Shown here one piece after another: positions 15,128 to 15,630 of a stretch of DNA of 15,630 bases. The DNA is from an uncultured Clostridia bacterium. GTDB lineage: Bacteria > Bacillota > Clostridia > Christensenellales > UBA1242. A program made the position numbers and the translations under genes. The stretch's first letter is position 1, and each line of letters starts with the position of its first letter. The notes under the pieces are model-generated. The model was given only the letters and a program-made list of their open reading frames with translations. It was not told where the DNA came from and made no database searches. The stretch is from contig CAKVCH010000002.1 of NCBI GenBank assembly GCA_934725745.1, positions 1 through 15,630 of the forward strand, in the 5' to 3' direction.

Positions 15128-15319
15128 ATGTATTTTAACTACCACGCGAAAGTCAAACGCCTAATCAAAGAAGGAAAGGTCGTCTCATATAAATTTGTGG
15201 ACAAATGGAACACAATTTCGCCCGCGCTTGTCATTTTTTTTGACTCCGCCCCGCCAATGCCAATTCGCGAAGAACACTGGGACGAGTACCTAAAACTTCT
15301 TGAAGGGTCGCGAAAATAA
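15128..15319 (+). CDS. small conserved-looking protein of unknown function
   Basis: A 63-residue soluble protein with the features NYHAKVKRLI, ISPALVIFF, PMPIREEHWDEYL and a charged C-terminus. As I recall, similar proteins of about 60-70 residues occur in many Clostridia genomes, often under the transferred label 'thermostable hemolysin delta-VPH'. Nothing here (no signal peptide, no membrane segment) supports a hemolysin role, so I give no function. There is no Shine-Dalgarno sequence before the ATG; CAAAAT lies six bases upstream, so a leaderless start is possible but weak. A terminator-like hairpin follows the stop. It is transcribed divergently from the transglutaminase-like gene. Confidence 0.7.
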   Translation: MYFNYHAKVKRLIKEGKVVSYKFVDKWNTISPALVIFFDSAPPMPIREEHWDEYLKLLEGSRK

Positions 15320-15346
15320 CTTTTTTTTCGCTCAAAACTTTAAGAT

Positions 15347-15391
15347 AAAAGCCCCATTTTTCCAAAAAACCGTCAACAAAGGCTTTTTTTT
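15347..15391 (+). terminator. probable terminator after the 63-residue gene
   Basis: AAAAGCC (15347-15353) pairs with GGCTTTT (15381 onward), followed by a run of eight Ts, but the loop is long (27 bases). AAAGGCTTT here can also pair with AAAGCCTTT at 15415-15423, so alternative folds exist. Confidence 0.5.
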
Positions 15392-15471
15392 CTAAAATCT
15401 AACATCAACGGCTTAAAGCCTTTACTTCTCCACGCCCAAGACATATTATGTGCAAATTTTTCCATAAATAA

Positions 15472-15615
15472 TCACTTGCACTTATGGTAGGTCGAAAGGT
15501 TGCACAAAATTTGCCCCAGAAGAGTCATAAATTCGTCGATTTCCCTATCACACATATTTTCTCTCACCGCTTTTGCCACCGCCACCGCCAAAACATTTAT
15601 TTCTTCCGCACTCAT
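15472..15615 (-). CDS. small DUF6774-like protein
   Basis: A 47-residue protein starting MSAEEINVLAVAVAKAV, then a charged turn (ENMCDREID) and a second helix with LLGQILCNL. The two-helix pattern (ELx-hydrophobic-ALANAI, then DDEL, then LxxLGDTL) resembles the short DUF6774 proteins of Clostridia; this is from memory of the pattern, not from a search. The usual N-terminal cysteine seen in many members is absent, and two cysteines lie elsewhere. It ends with TGA, which shows that TGA is a stop in this genome. No ribosome binding site precedes the ATG; TATGAT lies five bases upstream, again fitting a leaderless start. The function is unknown. Confidence 0.6.
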   Translation of the reverse strand: MSAEEINVLAVAVAKAVRENMCDREIDEFMTLLGQILCNLSTYHKCK

Positions 15616-15630
15616 ATAATATCATATTTT

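Noticed and set aside
15128..15319. Hemolysin function for the 63-residue protein
   Set aside because: The label found on similar proteins seems to be a transferred name; the sequence has no signal peptide, membrane segment or toxin feature.

Overview
This is a low-GC, gene-dense bacterial window. It most likely comes from an uncultured Clostridia-like Bacillota (gut MAG type). The evidence is AT-rich spacers, GGAGG-type ribosome binding sites, canonical sigma-A promoters, a WalJ-type hydrolase near RlmH, a VanW/YoaR-type cell-wall protein, and small Clostridia-style proteins. There are no rRNA or tRNA genes, IS elements or CRISPR arrays. Species or family cannot be named from this stretch alone.

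Layout. Positions 1-3171 (minus) carry walJ, two tandem CPBP-family membrane proteases and the start of rlmH, which runs off the left edge. The two proteases and rlmH are packed without gaps. Positions 3432-4952 (minus) encode an M1-type zinc aminopeptidase lipoprotein behind an elaborate hairpin-rich leader. Positions 5135-9120 (minus) look like one operon: a membrane-anchored protein of unknown function, an unknown lipoprotein, gltX (glutamyl-tRNA synthetase) and a small three-helix membrane protein, ending at a strong hairpin. rmuC (9387-10691, minus) is next, divergent from a VanW-domain protein (10936-12387, plus). A decayed gene remnant and a shared bidirectional terminator separate VanW from a large membrane-anchored transglutaminase-like protein (12753-14831, minus). 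Two small proteins close the window: a 63-residue plus-strand protein and a 47-residue DUF6774-like minus-strand protein.

Theme. Most genes act in or outside the membrane: proteases, an aminopeptidase, a cell-wall VanW protein, a transglutaminase-like protein and lipoproteins. The housekeeping genes are gltX, rlmH, walJ and rmuC. I see no defence island or biosynthetic cluster.

The most striking signals are not genes. First, by-eye scans found no GATC and no CCGG anywhere in 15.6 kb, although GAT and CCG are each very common; this suggests strong restriction-site avoidance. Second, two operon-first genes have near-perfect promoters placed so that transcription should start on the A of the ATG, with no ribosome binding site, which points to leaderless mRNAs. 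Third, the aminopeptidase leader contains competing inverted repeats that look like an attenuator or a mobile palindrome. Fourth, two perfect DnaA boxes sit face to face just downstream of rmuC. All counts were made by eye and need a string search to confirm.
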